64,000 bases of DNA from Alphaproteobacteria bacterium (GTDB lineage Bacteria > Pseudomonadota > Alphaproteobacteria > DSM-16000 > Inquilinaceae), in assembly GCA_028281925.1 (NCBI GenBank), contig JANQIX010000104.1, forward strand, positions 1-64,000, read 5' to 3'. Made by a program: the position numbers and the translations under genes. This document shows, one piece after another, positions 41,841-50,097 of the stretch. A model generated the notes under the pieces. It did not search any database and had not been told where the DNA came from. It saw only the letters and a list, made by a program, of their open reading frames with translations. The first letter of the stretch is position 1. The number at the start of each line of letters is the position of its first letter.

Positions 41841-42779
41841 ATGTCGGAGCAGGCTTGCGTCCAGAGGCAATACCGATTGCCGGCGCGCCGTGCAGTGCTC
41901 CTGCTGACGGCGGCTTTGGCCGGGGTGGCGGCGCTGACGGTGCCGCTTGATGGCGAACGACTCTACGATCGCATTACGGAACGCATCGCCTGGTCTTCGT
42001 GCGTCGTGGGGCCGGACGATCCGACGCCGCAGAGCCGCGTGCTGGCCGATCGTCATAGCGACTCGGCCTCCCTCTACCGGCAGGCAATCGTCGACCTTGC
42101 AAGCCGAGACGTCCAGCGGCGCAACCAAGGAGTCGACCTGCTCTGGATGGCGGCGGCGCGCAACTGCTACTTCGCCGGCGCGCTGGCGGGGGCGCTGTCC
42201 GGATGGGAACGGGCCGGTCGATCCTATTTACCGCCGACGGAAAACAGACAGCGTATGCTGCTGCGAGAAGTAAGCTACGATCTCGACACGCTGCTGGCGG
42301 ACATGCCCGATGAAATCGACGGCACCGGCTATTACGAGCGGCTGCGCGCCATCTACAATGCAATCCCGCCTTCAGCCCGCGGCGTCTTCGTGGTTCCGCG
42401 CCTCAACTCCGTGCGCACGGGCCCGGTGGTCGACTCGATCCATCTGGCAGCCGACGCGTTCCCCGATGCGGATATCCGGGTGAACATCACGCTGGCGGCC
42501 TATGAACGGGATGGAATTGGCGGCTCGCGCTATGTGCGCTCCAGGACGGGGGCCGAGGATCCAGCCGCCGCACACCCAATCCGGATTGAGGTGAGCCGGG
42601 GCCAGATCAATGGCCGCATCGGGCCACTTGACCGGCATATCTATCGGAGCGCCTTCGGCCTGCCTGTGTTTCTGGAACAGCTGGTCGAGAACATCCGCGC
42701 CGGCAACATCTCAGACGGATACTTCCGCTATCGGTGGGTGCTGCATGAAGACGAGGGCTGGCGGCGCGAGCCGTTGTAG
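41841..42779 (+). CDS. Exported or membrane-anchored protein of unknown function (312 aa)
   Basis: The N terminus MSEQACVQRQYRLPARRAVL is followed by a single hydrophobic span (LLLTAALAGVAALTVPL), either a signal or an anchor. The rest is a soluble domain with SLYRQAIVDLASRDVQRRNQ and an internal Cys pair (SSCVVG, RNCYFAG). The end DGYFRYRWVLHEDEGWRREP is strand-like. No family was recognised. ATG 41841 has GCGGGA nearby and suits the TM position; the frame is open to 41745. It is divergent from the M23 peptidase and convergent with the CocE-like gene. Confidence 0.65.
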   Translation: MSEQACVQRQYRLPARRAVLLLTAALAGVAALTVPLDGERLYDRITERIAWSSCVVGPDDPTPQSRVLADRHSDSASLYRQAIVDLASRDVQRRNQGVDLLWMAAARNCYFAGALAGALSGWERAGRSYLPPTENRQRMLLREVSYDLDTLLADMPDEIDGTGYYERLRAIYNAIPPSARGVFVVPRLNSVRTGPVVDSIHLAADAFPDADIRVNITLAAYERDGIGGSRYVRSRTGAEDPAAAHPIRIEVSRGQINGRIGPLDRHIYRSAFGLPVFLEQLVENIRAGNISDGYFRYRWVLHEDEGWRREPL

Positions 42780-42809
42780 CGGACGCGCCGCCAGCCCCCA
42801 TAGCGCCGG

Positions 42810-44507
42810 TCAGACCGTTCGCAGCAGAAGATGGGACGGACCGTCCCCGCCCGCGCCGATCTCAATCAGGCTCGGCGAACCCGCATCCACGCCGCTCGCC
42901 TTTGTCCCGTCGCAGGATAGGCTGAGCCGCAGGCGCCGGCCGGCCCCGATGCGCGCGCACACATATCCCATGCTGATGGTCAGCGGCAGGGCATCGTCGG
43001 GTGTCACGCGGCGTTGCCCACGGGTCAGGGGAAGCGTACCGCCGTCACGCTCGACCACGGAAAGAACGGCGCTGACATCGAAGGCGTCCGCGTCGGACCG
43101 GGCGTAGAGAGCAAGGTCGACTTCACCGACGACCAACAGCGCCTCTTCCAGCGCAGGTGTGGTGTAAGTCGCGACGTCACCCCGCGCATCGATCAGCGAC
43201 CGATCTTGCGCGGCCCCACGGGGCCCGCCATGTCCGCCGCCGCCGGGAACCGGGCGCCGAGGATCGTGGATCAGCCGGTCGATGCTGGCGCCTTCCTGGC
43301 GTTCCGGCGACAACTCGCCGTCTTCGTCGGAACTCGCGGCAAGTCCCGTCGACACGAGGAACAACGGCTCTGCCTCCGGCTCGGGCAGGGATGCATAGCT
43401 GCGCCACCGCCGCGCGCACATGTCGTAGAGATGGACAGAATCGTCGTCGTCCAATCCTTCATCCACACCCTTCAACCAGTGATTGAACCAGGCCAGCTGT
43501 GCCTGATCGATTGGGCTGCCCGCCAGCCCAGCGATGTCGATCGTTCCCGATGCCCGTCCCCAGGGCTCGCCGGACCACGGACCAACCACCAGATGCTGCC
43601 GGGCTCCGTCAGCGGAGCGCGCCGACAGCTCACGAAATGCCTCGATGGTGCCCCGCAGCTTGCCATCGAACCATCCGCCGATATGCAGCATCGGCGTCGT
43701 GCAATTCCGGCCTTCGAGCCCTGTCCGCGGCGACATATGGCCCCAATCGGCATGCTCAGCGGCCCTGGAGATCCACCGGCCATAATGCCCGTCCTGGAGG
43801 AGCGGCAGGTCGGCGGCTTCGGCCAGTACCGACGCGTCCGCGCGTCCCATCAGCGATGACAAGGCCGCTTCGATGGTCGCCAGGCCCGCGCTATCGCCGG
43901 TACCGGCCGCCCGCTCGGCCGCCAGAAGCAGCGCCCAGCAGACGTTGTCCGCCAACCGAAACGTGCCCTGCTCGAAGGCCCAATCCCGTCTGATGTCCCA
44001 TCCGGCAAGGGTCGGAACCGCGGCCCGGATCGCCCCGTCCTCCTGCTCGTCGGACGCATTGGCTCCAGCCAGCGCAAGCAGTTGCGCCACGCCAGCGTAG
44101 CCGCAGCCGTAGAGCCCGACCGCCCCATTGGCACCGTTGAGCCCGGATGCCCATGCAAGGGCATCGGCCCCGTCATCGGCTTCGTGCACGAAGGGGTCGA
44201 AGCTGCCCTCCGACGACCCCGTGCCGCGCACATCCTGGACTGCGACGATGTACCCCTGCTCGGCATACCAGATCGGGTGGGCATACACGTATGTCTCCGC
44301 CTTGCGGCGACCGAAAGGCGTACGCATAAGCAGCACGGGATACGGACCGTCGGCCTGCGGCACCCAGAGATCGGCATCCAGGCGCGTGCCGTCACGTGTG
44401 GTCATCGATGCGTCGACACGCTCAACGGCAAGGGTCCCCTCATCCCCGGCGGGCCGCGGCGCGCCTTCACTCTCCGCCGCTTCGCCGTCCTGCAACTCGC
44501 TCATCAC
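42810..44507 (-). CDS. CocE/NonD-type alpha/beta hydrolase without catalytic Ser and His
   Basis: The fold is clear: SMTTRDGTRLDADLWVPQAD, AVQDVRGTGSSEGSF, the acid motif HIGGWFDGK (Asp281), and the C-terminal beta-sandwich of X-Pro dipeptidyl-peptidase/cocaine-esterase-like proteins. The nucleophile elbow, normally GxSYxG, reads G134-C-G-Y-A-G139 (Gly136 in place of Ser), and the GPWSH motif reads GPWSG (Gly313 in place of His). Only the Asp of the triad remains. Length 565 is normal and the frame is intact, so this is a conserved-looking but probably inactive esterase fold, unless Cys135 acts instead. A second ATG is one codon later. Convergent with the gene at 41841. Confidence 0.85.
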   Translation of the reverse strand: MMSELQDGEAAESEGAPRPAGDEGTLAVERVDASMTTRDGTRLDADLWVPQADGPYPVLLMRTPFGRRKAETYVYAHPIWYAEQGYIVAVQDVRGTGSSEGSFDPFVHEADDGADALAWASGLNGANGAVGLYGCGYAGVAQLLALAGANASDEQEDGAIRAAVPTLAGWDIRRDWAFEQGTFRLADNVCWALLLAAERAAGTGDSAGLATIEAALSSLMGRADASVLAEAADLPLLQDGHYGRWISRAAEHADWGHMSPRTGLEGRNCTTPMLHIGGWFDGKLRGTIEAFRELSARSADGARQHLVVGPWSGEPWGRASGTIDIAGLAGSPIDQAQLAWFNHWLKGVDEGLDDDDSVHLYDMCARRWRSYASLPEPEAEPLFLVSTGLAASSDEDGELSPERQEGASIDRLIHDPRRPVPGGGGHGGPRGAAQDRSLIDARGDVATYTTPALEEALLVVGEVDLALYARSDADAFDVSAVLSVVERDGGTLPLTRGQRRVTPDDALPLTISMGYVCARIGAGRRLRLSLSCDGTKASGVDAGSPSLIEIGAGGDGPSHLLLRTV

Positions 44508-44609
44508 GCCTCCATACAGTGCTTGCCGATTGCGGCATTGCTCGCTTCAGCCCCAGGCTTACCATGGGCGCCTAGCCGCGCGAACCTCTACATCGGAGAG
44601 TTACACCCC

Positions 44610-45800
44610 ATGAACGAAAGCTTGGGCGCGTTCTGCCCGGATACGGACTGCAGGATTGACGGCGCGGCGGAAGGCCCGCTGCGTGGCATGACCTTCGCGG
44701 CGAAGGACATTTTCGACATCGAAGGGCATGTTACCGGCTGCGGCAATCCGGACTGGCTGGCGACCCACGCACCGGCGGCCGCCACGGCGCCGGTTGTGCA
44801 GCACTTGGTTGACGCCGGCGCTGACATGGTCGGCAAGACCATCACGGACGAACTGGCGTTCAGCCTGAATGGGGAAAACGCACATTACGGCACCCCGCTG
44901 AACTCCGCCGCGCCGGACCGCATTCCGGGCGGATCGTCCTGTGGCTCCGCCTCGGCCGTGGCTGGCCGGGCGGTCGACTTCGCGCTCGGCAGCGATACCG
45001 GCGGATCGGTGCGCGCGCCCGCCAGCTATTGTGGGCTCTTTGGACTGCGCCCGACCCATGGAGCCGTGTCGCTCAAAGGCGTCATGCCTCTGGCACCCAG
45101 CTTCGACACAGTCGGCTGGTTTGCGCGGTCGGCGGATCTCTTGGCGCAGGTCGGCGACTGTCTGCTGCCGCCCGGGTCGGAGGGCGGGCCAGCGAAGGTT
45201 TACAGGCTGGATGCCGCTTTCGGTTTGCTGCTGCCCGTCGCGCAGGACGCCGTCACCCGCGCTGCGGATCGGGTCATCGACACCCTTGGCATGGGTGCTG
45301 CCCCCCTGCCACTCGACCCGCCGGACCTTGCTGAATGGCTGCCGCATTTCCAGGCACTCCAGTGGCGGGAGATCTGGCAGACACACGGTGCGTGGATCCA
45401 GGCCGTTAATCCGAGCTTCGGTCCAGGCATCGGTGAGCGGTTCACGCTCGCCAGCCAGGTCACCGAGGATCGTGTCGCGGCAGCCAACCGGTTTCGGGAC
45501 CGGGTGACAGCCGACCTGACTGCAGTACTGGACGGCGCTGCGGTTGCCCTATTGCCGACGGTTCCCAGCATAGCCCCCCTGAAGGGTCTGGGTCAGGACG
45601 AGCTGGTGGCGTTCCGCAACCGGGCGCTCAGCCAGCTTTGCGTTTCCGGCCTCTCACGGCTGCCGCAGATCTCGATGCCGCTGGCTGAGGCCGAAGGCTG
45701 CCCCGTCGGGATCTCGTTGATCGGGCCGCGCGGCGGCGACCGCATGCTGCTCGCGCTGGCACGGCGCCTTGCCGCCGCGCTGTCCAATCAGGAATCGTAG
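44610..45800 (+). CDS. Amidase (AMI1-like amidase-signature enzyme)
   Basis: The Ser-Ser-Lys catalytic set of the amidase signature is complete: FAAKDIFDIEGHVTG (Lys), PGGSSCGSASAV and GSDTGGSVRAPASYCGLFGL (Ser residues). At 396 residues it is shorter than GatA. Its segments GCGNPDW and SLNGENAHYGTPLN match plant AMI1/Toc64-type amidases, which hydrolyse indole-3-acetamide and similar amides. Bacterial relatives have varied substrates, so auxin formation is not implied. GGAGAG 9 bases before the ATG supports the start. The 3' end overlaps apt on the other strand by 13 bases. Confidence 0.88.
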   Translation: MNESLGAFCPDTDCRIDGAAEGPLRGMTFAAKDIFDIEGHVTGCGNPDWLATHAPAAATAPVVQHLVDAGADMVGKTITDELAFSLNGENAHYGTPLNSAAPDRIPGGSSCGSASAVAGRAVDFALGSDTGGSVRAPASYCGLFGLRPTHGAVSLKGVMPLAPSFDTVGWFARSADLLAQVGDCLLPPGSEGGPAKVYRLDAAFGLLLPVAQDAVTRAADRVIDTLGMGAAPLPLDPPDLAEWLPHFQALQWREIWQTHGAWIQAVNPSFGPGIGERFTLASQVTEDRVAAANRFRDRVTADLTAVLDGAAVALLPTVPSIAPLKGLGQDELVAFRNRALSQLCVSGLSRLPQISMPLAEAEGCPVGISLIGPRGGDRMLLALARRLAAALSNQES

Positions 45801-46303
45801 GTGACCAGAGTCTCCACCGGCACGTCCAGGCGATCCCGGCCGTTCAGGAAGGTCAGTTCGATGATGCAGGCAGCGGCCCTCACGTCCGCACCGACCTCGC
45901 GCAGCAAGGTCACCGCCGCCGCCATCGTTCCGCCCGTTGCCAGCAGGTCGTCTAGCACGACGACCGACTGGCCAGGCCGCACGGCGTCATGCTGGATCTC
46001 GATCGTGTCCGTGCCGTATTCCAGCGCATAGGTGTGCGGGATCACCTTGCCCGGCAGCTTCCCGTGCTTGCGCACCATCAGGAAGCCGCATTGCAGCTCA
46101 TAGGCCAGAGGGGCGGCCGTCAGGAAACCGCGGCTCTCGATGGCCACCAGCCGGTCGGGACGGAAGGGCCTGATGCGCTCGGCCAACTGCAGGACCGTGT
46201 GGCGCCATGCCACGGGATGGGCCAATAGCGTAGAAATGTCGTAGAAGAGTATTCCAGGCTTTGGGAAATCCGGGATGCTGCGGATGTGCGGCTTCAGATC
46301 CAT
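45788..46303 (-). CDS. apt: Adenine phosphoribosyltransferase
   Basis: APRT makes AMP from adenine and PRPP in purine salvage. Landmarks are MDLKPHIRSIPDFPKPGILF, then YDISTLL, AIESRGFLTAAPLAYELQCG, VRKHGKLPGK and the PRPP-binding loop VVVLDDLLATGGTM. Length 171 is standard. The frame is open far upstream, but the ATG at 46303 gives the usual N terminus. The last 13 bases are shared, on opposite strands, with the end of the amidase gene. Confidence 0.95.
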   Translation of the reverse strand: MDLKPHIRSIPDFPKPGILFYDISTLLAHPVAWRHTVLQLAERIRPFRPDRLVAIESRGFLTAAPLAYELQCGFLMVRKHGKLPGKVIPHTYALEYGTDTIEIQHDAVRPGQSVVVLDDLLATGGTMAAAVTLLREVGADVRAAACIIELTFLNGRDRLDVPVETLVTYDS

Positions 46304-46420
46304 GCAGGGGCTCCGATCGGTAGTGCGGGACGGCGTGCCGCGACGCATCGTAGTCGCTCTTCCGCAGAACACCAGTGTCTGGCGAGTGCGGTTGGCATCA
46401 AATGGATCCCGGCACCGCCT

Positions 46421-47584
46421 ATGACGGCCGGTACTAGCAGTGACACGCCGGCCTGGGGTGAGGCTGGCCTCACGCTCCGGCAGGTCCACGGCCAGCTGAC
46501 ACTGGAAGCGGCGGGCGACTGGGTGATCGCCACAGCCCCAAGGCTCGACCAGAAGATCCGGGATCTGCCGGTAGCAGCCGGCCAGAAGACCGTCACCATC
46601 GACCTGGCCGGGATCGGCAGGCTCGACACCGCAGGTGCATGGCTGCTGCGCGGCCTGCACGACCGGCTGGCCGGCAGCAACCTATCCATAAGCTACAGCG
46701 GCGTGCAGGCCAGCCACCGCCCGTTGCTGGATCAGGTCGAACGTGTTCAGCAGGGCACGCCGGTCACCGTCACGCCGCCCAGTCATCTTGCGGAGATCGC
46801 CGAGCGCACCGGCGCCGCCACCATCAACTTCTGCCGCGAAGCCGTCGCGATGGTCGGGTTTCTCGGCCTACTGGTCGTGCGGCTGGGCGGCGTCATCGTA
46901 CGTCCGCGGCGCCTGCGCTGGACCTCGGTCGTCTACCACATGGAGGCGACGGGCCTGAACGCCATGCCCATCGTCGGCCTCTTGTCGTTCCTGATCGGGC
47001 TTGTGCTGGCCTACCAGGGCGCCGACCAGTTGCGGCGGTTCGGCGCCGAGGTCTTCGTGGTGAACCTTGTCGGCATCTCCACGTTGCGCGAGATGGGCGT
47101 GCTGATCACCTCCATCATCGTCGCAGGACGGTCGGGCTCGGCGTTCACGGCACAGATCGGCACCATGAAGGTGAACCAGGAGGTCGACGCCATGTATACG
47201 CTCGGCCTCGACCCGGCCGAGATCCTGGTGCTGCCGCGCATGCTGGCGCTTCTGATAACGCTGCCGCTCCTGACCTTCTATGCAAACGTGGTCGGCCTGT
47301 TGGGTGGTGCGTTGATGAGCTGGGTGGAGCTGGGAATCACCTTCTCCAGCTTCATGTCGCAGCTGCAGAGCGCCGTTGCCGTGCATCACTTCTGGGCGGG
47401 AATGATCAAGGCCCCCGTGTTCGCGGCCGCCATCGCCATGGTCGGCTGCTATGAAGGCCTGCAGGTCACGGGCAGCGCGGAAAGCGTCGGTCGACTGACG
47501 ACACAGTCGGTCGTGGTGTCGATCTTCCTGGTGATCATCCTTGACGCCATATTTTCCATACTTTTTTCGAAGATTGGCATTTGA
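46421..47584 (+). CDS. MlaE-family lipid ABC permease with N-terminal STAS domain
   Basis: About 100 N-terminal residues form a STAS-like domain (LTLRQVHGQLTLEAAGDW...VTIDLAGIGRLDTAGAWLLR), the MlaB-type regulatory subunit fused to the permease. The MlaE part has several membrane spans and the family segments MEATGLNAMPIVGLLSFLIG, TLREMGVLITSIIVAGRSGS and AFTAQIGTMKVNQEVDAMYT. It forms the membrane core of an MCE transporter that moves phospholipids between inner and outer membranes. ATG 46421 lacks a strong ribosome binding site. The ATPase gene follows by 72 bases. Confidence 0.93.
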   Translation: MTAGTSSDTPAWGEAGLTLRQVHGQLTLEAAGDWVIATAPRLDQKIRDLPVAAGQKTVTIDLAGIGRLDTAGAWLLRGLHDRLAGSNLSISYSGVQASHRPLLDQVERVQQGTPVTVTPPSHLAEIAERTGAATINFCREAVAMVGFLGLLVVRLGGVIVRPRRLRWTSVVYHMEATGLNAMPIVGLLSFLIGLVLAYQGADQLRRFGAEVFVVNLVGISTLREMGVLITSIIVAGRSGSAFTAQIGTMKVNQEVDAMYTLGLDPAEILVLPRMLALLITLPLLTFYANVVGLLGGALMSWVELGITFSSFMSQLQSAVAVHHFWAGMIKAPVFAAAIAMVGCYEGLQVTGSAESVGRLTTQSVVVSIFLVIILDAIFSILFSKIGI

Positions 47585-47656
47585 TGCCAATTCGGGTCTA
47601 ACGATCGTGAACGCGTCTGCTTGTCAGGCCGCAACACGGGTCGGGAGCGTCAGCGC

Positions 47657-48439
47657 ATGACCGACGGACGAACGGATCCGGATGTCGTCATCCGTGTGCG
47701 GAACCTGGTCACACGGTTCGGGCCCCAGGTCCTGCATGACGGGTTGGACCTCGATGTCCGCAGCGGCGAGGTGCTGGGGGTGGTCGGCGGTTCGGGCAGC
47801 GGCAAGTCCGTTCTCTTGAAGGCCATCATCGGCCTCCTTCGCCCCGCCTCCGGGTCCATCAAGGTTCTGGGCCGCGAGGTTGAGCGGATGACCGACCGGC
47901 AGCTGCGGGACATCCAGCGCCAATGGGGCGTCCTGTTTCAGGACGGCGCACTGTTCAGTTCTATGACCGTGTGCGAGAATATTCAGCTGCCGATCAAGGA
48001 ACACACCGATCTGCCGCAGTCGCTGATCGACGACATCACGCGGGTGAAAGTGGCCATGGTGGGTCTGCCGCCGGACGCCGCGACCAAGCTGCCGGCCCAG
48101 CTCTCCGGCGGCATGCGTAAACGGGCCGGCCTCGCCCGCGCGCTGGCCCTCGACCCGTCGCTGCTGTTCCTGGATGAGCCGACAGCCGGCCTCGATCCGA
48201 TCGGCGCGGCCGCCTTTGACGCCCTGATCGCCGATCTTCAGCAGAGCCTTAAATTGACCGTCTTCATGGTCACTCATGATCTGGACAGCCTGGGCGCCAT
48301 TTGCGACCGCATCGCCGTTCTGGTCGACAAGAAGATCGTCGTGGACACCATGGAAAATCTTCTCGACTATCCTCACCCCTGGATTCGTGAATACTTCCAC
48401 GGACCCCGCGGTCGGGCTGCCCTTGCGGCAGTACACTGA
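47657..48439 (+). CDS. MlaF-family lipid ABC transporter ATPase
   Basis: A complete ABC ATPase of 260 residues: Walker A GGSGSGKSVLLK, Q-loop GVLFQDGALFSSMTV, signature QLSGGMRKRAGLARAL, Walker B LLFLDEPTAGLDPIG and the switch His in VTHDLDS. FQDGALFSSMTVxENI is characteristic of MlaF/MCE ATPases. It powers the MlaE permease. ATG 47657 follows GGGAG by 8 bases; the frame is open to 47621. The MCE protein gene follows by 17 bases. Confidence 0.95.
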   Translation: MTDGRTDPDVVIRVRNLVTRFGPQVLHDGLDLDVRSGEVLGVVGGSGSGKSVLLKAIIGLLRPASGSIKVLGREVERMTDRQLRDIQRQWGVLFQDGALFSSMTVCENIQLPIKEHTDLPQSLIDDITRVKVAMVGLPPDAATKLPAQLSGGMRKRAGLARALALDPSLLFLDEPTAGLDPIGAAAFDALIADLQQSLKLTVFMVTHDLDSLGAICDRIAVLVDKKIVVDTMENLLDYPHPWIREYFHGPRGRAALAAVH

Positions 48440-48456
48440 GCGAAGCGACAGCGAGT

Positions 48457-49446
48457 ATGGAGACACGGGCCAGCTACATCGCCGTCGGTACCTTTGTGCT
48501 GCTGTTGTCCGCCTGCCTGGTCGGCTTCGTCATCTGGCTTGCCGCGGTCAGCTTTCAGGACAGCCGCGACCGCTATGTCATCTATTTCACGGGATCGGTC
48601 ACCGGCGTCCAGGTCGGTACGCCCGTGCGCTACAGCGGCATCGCGATCGGCCAAGTCTCGGAAATCGGCATCGACCCTGACGACCCCAGACGTATCCGCC
48701 TTTTGGTCGACGTCGTCTCCGGCACGCCCATCGTCGAAGGCAGCGTCGCGACGCTGGAAGCGGCCGGCATCACCGGCGGTGTCTATGTCCAGATCCGCGC
48801 CGGCGACGGCAATGAGCAGCTGGTGGCGGCGGTGGGAGAAGACTATCCGGTGATCCCCTCGCGGCCGGCGGCGACGATCGGTGCTGTGCTGGCCTCCCTG
48901 CCCGAGCTCATGCAGGAGGCCACGGTCCTGCTGCAGCAGGCTCAGGGGTTCCTCAGCGTCGAGAATCAGCGAGCCGTCACGGAGATCCTGGTCAGCGTGC
49001 AAGCGATCGCCGAGGCCATCGCCGACAATCGCGAAGGCATCACCGAGACGCTCAACCGCCTCAACGCGCTGCTGGCCGACGTCGACAGCCTGGTCGTCGA
49101 GGTACAGGACGACGTCGCCGGCGTGCTGGCCAATGCCAACAGCCTTTTGCAGACGGCAGATGTTGAGGCCGAAAGGCTGTCCGCCGAGTTCGCCGCGACG
49201 GCCCAGCAGATCCGCGTGATGACCCAGTCTTTCGCCACCACGGCCGACAGTCTTGCGGCCCTGGTTGACGAGAGCCGGCCGGGCCTGACCGACTTCACGA
49301 CCCTGGGCCTGGAAGAGCTGACCTTGACCCTGTCGGAGCTGAGGCTGCTGGCACAGAACCTTTCGCGTATCATTCTTCAGGTCGAACAGCGGGGGACCGC
49401 CAACTTCCTGCTGGGCGACACCGATCAAGGCGTCCAGGTGGACTAG
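48457..49446 (+). CDS. MCE/MlaD-family lipid-binding protein
   Basis: A single N-terminal membrane anchor (YIAVGTFVLLLSACLVGFVI) is followed by an MCE domain at about residues 40-115, with GVQVGTPVRYSGIAIGQVSE and SVATLEAAGITGGVYVQIRA. The remaining 200 residues are predicted helical, with a coiled-coil look. MlaD proteins form a hexameric ring that holds lipid in the periplasm at the MlaEF complex. Length 329 exceeds MlaD of E. coli and is nearer to the longer MCE proteins with extended helices. The auxiliary lipoprotein gene starts 3 bases downstream. Confidence 0.94.
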   Translation: METRASYIAVGTFVLLLSACLVGFVIWLAAVSFQDSRDRYVIYFTGSVTGVQVGTPVRYSGIAIGQVSEIGIDPDDPRRIRLLVDVVSGTPIVEGSVATLEAAGITGGVYVQIRAGDGNEQLVAAVGEDYPVIPSRPAATIGAVLASLPELMQEATVLLQQAQGFLSVENQRAVTEILVSVQAIAEAIADNREGITETLNRLNALLADVDSLVVEVQDDVAGVLANANSLLQTADVEAERLSAEFAATAQQIRVMTQSFATTADSLAALVDESRPGLTDFTTLGLEELTLTLSELRLLAQNLSRIILQVEQRGTANFLLGDTDQGVQVD

Positions 49447-49449
49447 GCA

Positions 49450-50097
49450 ATGATCCCGACTTTCACCCGCCGTACGATGCTGGCAGCCGGTGCGGCGACC
49501 CTGACCGCTGGGTGCGCCGCCACGGGGCTGTTCCGCAGCGACCCGCCGCAGCTCTACACGCTGTCGCCGAAGAGCACCTTCGACCCCAGTGCGCCAACAG
49601 TCGACTGGCAGTTGCTGGTAGAGGTGCCGGTGGCCGCAGCCGGCCTGGATTCGCCGCGCATCGCACTTCGGCAGACGCCTACGACGCTCGACTACTACGC
49701 CGATGTCGCCTGGACCGATCGCGCTCCGGCAATGGTGCAGACGCTGCTGGTCGAAAGCTTTGAGAATTCCGGCAACATCATCTCCATCGGGCGCCAGAGC
49801 CTTGGGCTCAGGGCCGACTATCGGCTGAAGACGGAGCTGCGTGAGTTCCAGGCCGAGTATCTGAGCGAGGGCATGCCCACCGTGCGGGTCCGGATCAACG
49901 CCAAGCTGATCAGAACCCGATCGCGCGAGATCATCGCCGGCCTGACCTTCGAGGATGTCCAGCGTTCGACTGGGACCAATATGGATGCCCTGATCCTAGC
50001 CTTCGACGAGGCCCTGGGCGAGGTTATGCAAGAGCTGGTCGAATGGACGCTGATCGAGGGGCAACAGGCTTGGCTGGCAACCGATGGCGGCGCGTGA
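49450..50097 (+). CDS. ABC-type transport auxiliary lipoprotein (PqiC/YmbA-like)
   Basis: The N terminus MIPTFTRRTMLAAGAATLTA then GCAATG contains both a twin-arginine core (TRRTML) and a lipobox (LTAGC), so it is probably a Tat-exported lipoprotein. The mature domain has PPQLYTLSPKSTFDPS, ADVAWTDRAPAMVQTLLVES and the ABC_trans_aux pattern (LYTLxP...YxxxxWxxxxPxxxxxxL). Such lipoproteins partner MCE proteins at the outer membrane. It starts 3 bases after mlaD-like and overlaps the TAXI gene by 14 bases, so all are one coupled operon. Confidence 0.88.
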   Translation: MIPTFTRRTMLAAGAATLTAGCAATGLFRSDPPQLYTLSPKSTFDPSAPTVDWQLLVEVPVAAAGLDSPRIALRQTPTTLDYYADVAWTDRAPAMVQTLLVESFENSGNIISIGRQSLGLRADYRLKTELREFQAEYLSEGMPTVRVRINAKLIRTRSREIIAGLTFEDVQRSTGTNMDALILAFDEALGEVMQELVEWTLIEGQQAWLATDGGA

